Source: an uncultured Spirochaetia bacterium
Lineage (GTDB): Bacteria > Spirochaetota > UBA4802 > JAGODF01
Direction of reading: 5' to 3'
Assembly: GCA_937967705.1 (NCBI GenBank)
Contig: CALCJG010000410.1
Location: 1-23,974 of the forward strand
Length of the DNA: 23,974 nt
In this document: positions 22,022 to 23,974 of the stretch, piece after piece
Position numbering within the stretch: the first letter of the stretch is position 1
Layout of the letters: each line of letters starts with the position of its first letter
Notes under the pieces: model-generated
Databases searched by the model: none
What the model was told of the DNA's origin: nothing
What the model saw: the letters and a program-made list of their open reading frames with translations, nothing else
Made by a program: the position numbers and the translations under genes

Positions 22022-23043
22022 CAGAAATACTATCACAGGATGAAATAGATGCCCTGTTGACCGCGATATCCACCGGAGAGGTGGATACGACGGATTATAC
22101 CGCTGCCAAGGAGCAGCGCAAGGTAAAGATATACGACTTCCGAAGGCCGGACAAGTTTTCCAAGGACCAGATCCGCACTCTTCAGATGATGCACGAGACC
22201 TTTGCCCGTCTGACCACCACGGCCCTCTCCGCCCAGTTGCGGGCCCTGGTGAGTGTGCATGTGGCTTCGGTGGATCAGCTTACCTATGAGGTGTTCATCC
22301 GTTCCATCCCCAATCCGACCACCCTGGCGGTCATCAACATGGATCCTCTCAAGGGATCTGCCGTTCTGGAGATAGACCCCTCGGTAACCTTTACCATTAT
22401 CGACAAACTCTTCGGAGGGATGGGGGAGTCAACCAAGATCAGCCGTGAACTCACCGATATCGAGCAGTCGGTTATGGAGGGTATCATCGTCCGTATCCTG
22501 GGAAATCTCCGCGAGGCATGGTCCAATGTCATTGACCTGCGTCCCCGTCTGGGGAACATCGAGACCAATCCGCAGTTTGCCCAGATCGTACCGCCCAATG
22601 ACATGGTTGTTCTCATAACCCTGGAAACCAAGATCGGGGAAGTTGAAGGGATGACCAACCTCTGTATCCCCTACATCACCATCGAGCCGGTCATCTCGAA
22701 GCTTTCGGCCCAATACTGGTATTCCAGCATCCGCAAGGGCGCAACTGACGAGAACATGAACATCATCCAGGGGCGCCTGGAAACGGTGGAGCTGCCCATC
22801 GTGGCGGAGATAGGTGAGGTGGAGATTACCATGCAGGAGGTGATGAACCTCGTCGTGGGGGACGTCATCAAGCTGCCCAACACGAAGCTGAGTTCCGATA
22901 TGGTTCTTAAAATCGGGGGACGAAAGAAGTTCAAGTGCCGCCCCGGGGTTGTGGGGAGCCGTCTGGCCATTCAGATCGGTGAGAAGATCGAGGAGGTTCC
23001 CGACGAACTTCTTATCAGTAAACGCAGTGACCAGGAGCTCTAG
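22018..23043 (+). CDS. fliM: Flagellar motor switch protein FliM
   Basis: A 341-residue C-ring protein that receives phosphorylated CheY and switches motor rotation. The N-terminal CheY-P-binding peptide LSQDEIDALLTAI is at 5-17. The middle CheC-like domain (about 40-235) includes YDFRRPDKFSKDQIRTLQ and the conserved FGGMGE loop near 131-136. The C-terminal SpoA domain (about 250-325) includes LPIVAEIGEVEITMQEVMNLVVGDVI. Length and domain order are normal. The gene overlaps the stop of an exported-protein gene and is followed after 12 bases by a convergent kinase gene, so fliN and the rest of the usual fli operon are not adjacent downstream. Confidence 0.97.
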   Translation: MTEILSQDEIDALLTAISTGEVDTTDYTAAKEQRKVKIYDFRRPDKFSKDQIRTLQMMHETFARLTTTALSAQLRALVSVHVASVDQLTYEVFIRSIPNPTTLAVINMDPLKGSAVLEIDPSVTFTIIDKLFGGMGESTKISRELTDIEQSVMEGIIVRILGNLREAWSNVIDLRPRLGNIETNPQFAQIVPPNDMVVLITLETKIGEVEGMTNLCIPYITIEPVISKLSAQYWYSSIRKGATDENMNIIQGRLETVELPIVAEIGEVEITMQEVMNLVVGDVIKLPNTKLSSDMVLKIGGRKKFKCRPGVVGSRLAIQIGEKIEEVPDELLISKRSDQEL

Positions 23044-23055
23044 CCTGATCGACCC

Positions 23056-23974
23056 TCATTCCATCAGTTCAGTCAATAGTTTTCTCAATTCCTGAACGCG
23101 GAAGGGTTTGGATAACCTCCCCGAGAAACCGTATTCCCTGAAGCGGTTCATAACCGGGCTGTTGCAGTATCCGCTGGAAACCACGGCTCTGACCCCGGGA
23201 TCCACGCTCCGCAGTATCTCCATAACCTCTGCCCCGCCCATCCCTCCCGGTACGGTGAGATCCAGCACAACGAACTGAAATGCCTGACCCCGGGAAATCC
23301 TTTCCTTGTACAAATCGACGGCTTCCTCTCCGTTCGCTGCGGTGATGACATTAAATCCGAGGCTTTCCAGCATGCGGGATAGGGTTTCCCGAACCATTGC
23401 CTCATCATCCATAACGAGGACCGATCCGCTGAAAGTCTTTGGATGCACCGGCGCTTCTTCCTTCCTGGTCGCGGGCGCCTCTGCTCCGGGAAGAAGAATT
23501 TCAAAAGTCGTACCGAACCCTTCCCGGGACCGTACCGTGATATGCCCTCCGTACTGTCGAACGATGGAATAGGATATGGTGAGCCCCAGCCCATTGCCCC
23601 GTTCCTTGGTCGTAAAATATGGATCGAATATCCTGTCCAGATCCCTGCGGGGGATGCCTGTCCCCTCGTCGGTTATGCTGATTCTTACAAAAGGGCGTTG
23701 GGCCCCGCCAGGACCGATAGGGCTGTTTTGTGCCTCAATTGTAAGGACGCCCCCGGCGGGCATGGCATCCCGGGCATTAATGACGATGTTTTGAATGACC
23801 TGCCCCATCTGATCCCGGTCTATTTTTACCAGAAACAGATCAGCATCTATGCTATAACTGGTTTTTATGTTGGAACCGCGCAGCAGAAAGCCCGTCGTTT
23901 CCGTTATGAGGTCCTGTAAGCCGGTCACATCGGGGTTGGTGACGCCGTGGCGCGTGAAGGATTGAAGCTGACGT
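23056..23974 (-). CDS. Hybrid sensor histidine kinase, C-terminal part (gene continues past window edge)
   Basis: The last ~305 residues of a hybrid two-component kinase. The open frame extends to the window end with RQLQSFTRHGVTNPDV before the methionine-like GTG at 23928, so the true start and the phosphoacceptor histidine are outside. The HATPase domain shows the N box NIVINARDAMP, the G1 box ITDEGTGIP, the F box FDPYFTTK and the G2 box GNGLGLTI. A receiver domain follows after a short linker: VLVMDDE, phosphoacceptor aspartate in VVLDLTVPGGMGG, and the conserved lysine in LSKPF. The LLRGSN stretch before the ATPase domain is typical of a family of PAS-containing hybrid kinases common in Desulfobacterota and spirochaetes. 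The signal sensed cannot be seen here. It is convergent with fliM. Confidence 0.93.
   Translation of the reverse strand, partial: RQLQSFTRHGVTNPDVTGLQDLITETTGFLLRGSNIKTSYSIDADLFLVKIDRDQMGQVIQNIVINARDAMPAGGVLTIEAQNSPIGPGGAQRPFVRISITDEGTGIPRRDLDRIFDPYFTTKERGNGLGLTISYSIVRQYGGHITVRSREGFGTTFEILLPGAEAPATRKEEAPVHPKTFSGSVLVMDDEAMVRETLSRMLESLGFNVITAANGEEAVDLYKERISRGQAFQFVVLDLTVPGGMGGAEVMEILRSVDPGVRAVVSSGYCNSPVMNRFREYGFSGRLSKPFRVQELRKLLTELME

Noticed and set aside
21149..22036. 295-codon minus-strand open frame antisense to the exported protein upstream of fliM
   Set aside because: It is an antisense shadow; the plus-strand frame has a signal peptide, a coupled stop with fliM and coherent domain patterns.
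1..23974. tRNA, rRNA, CRISPR array, insertion sequence or prophage genes
   Set aside because: No cloverleaf-like element, regular spaced repeats, transposase or phage structural motifs were found by reading both strands; the orphan methyltransferase alone is not evidence of a mobile element.

Overview
The window reads as chromosomal DNA from a Gram-negative, motile, probably anaerobic bacterium. Lipoproteins, Sec-exported proteins and a flagellar switch gene (fliM) point to a diderm cell with flagella. The Fe-S protein, hypA and a molybdopterin gene suggest anaerobic redox metabolism. The gene style (FliM starting with an LSQDEIDALL motif, a VWA-FHA protein, rho next to rpmE, a hybrid sensor kinase, a double Lrp-like domain protein) would fit Spirochaetota best and Desulfobacterota second. 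This placement is an inference and no rRNA is present to settle it. I see no insertion sequence, CRISPR array, tRNA or rRNA.

Layout. 1-3087 (minus strand): a 3'-truncated aminotransferase, a membrane protein with periplasmic VWA and cytosolic FHA domains, then a hypA-mog pair. 3311-4330 (plus): an orphan beta-class DNA methyltransferase behind a near-consensus promoter. 4337-4912 (minus): an exported protein of unknown function whose promoter abuts its start codon. 5087-5467 (plus): a small TPR protein. 5640-11285 (minus): a two-gene unit with a very large PPDK-like phosphotransferase that lacks the PEP-binding domain, then a divergent GAPDH, ending in a clear intrinsic terminator. 11711-12626 (minus): a sigma-70-family factor with its own terminator. 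13128-14765 (minus): rho-rpmE, followed by a striking palindromic element. 15262-18451 (minus): lipoprotein-dapA-dapB-CBS/PAS/Fis regulator, a tightly packed unit with one start/stop overlap. 18550-20796 (minus): tandem Lrp-ligand-domain protein, hotdog thioesterase and Fe-S protein, with a good promoter. 21041-23043 (plus): exported protein translationally coupled to fliM, preceded by a possible sigma-28 promoter. 23056-23974 (minus): the C-terminal part of a hybrid histidine kinase that runs off the window.

How the genes work together. dapA and dapB give two consecutive steps of diaminopimelate/lysine synthesis. The regulator downstream of them has sensory domains and a Fis-type helix-turn-helix but no AAA+ domain. 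The dikinase-GAPDH pair suggests control or chemistry around the triose/PEP part of central metabolism. rho-rpmE and the sigma factor form a transcription/translation block. The most unusual items are the 1461-residue dikinase with about 950 uncharacterised N-terminal residues, the double Lrp ligand-binding protein without a DNA-binding domain in an operon with an Fe-S protein and a thioesterase, and the 7-1-7 palindrome/inverted repeat behind rpmE.
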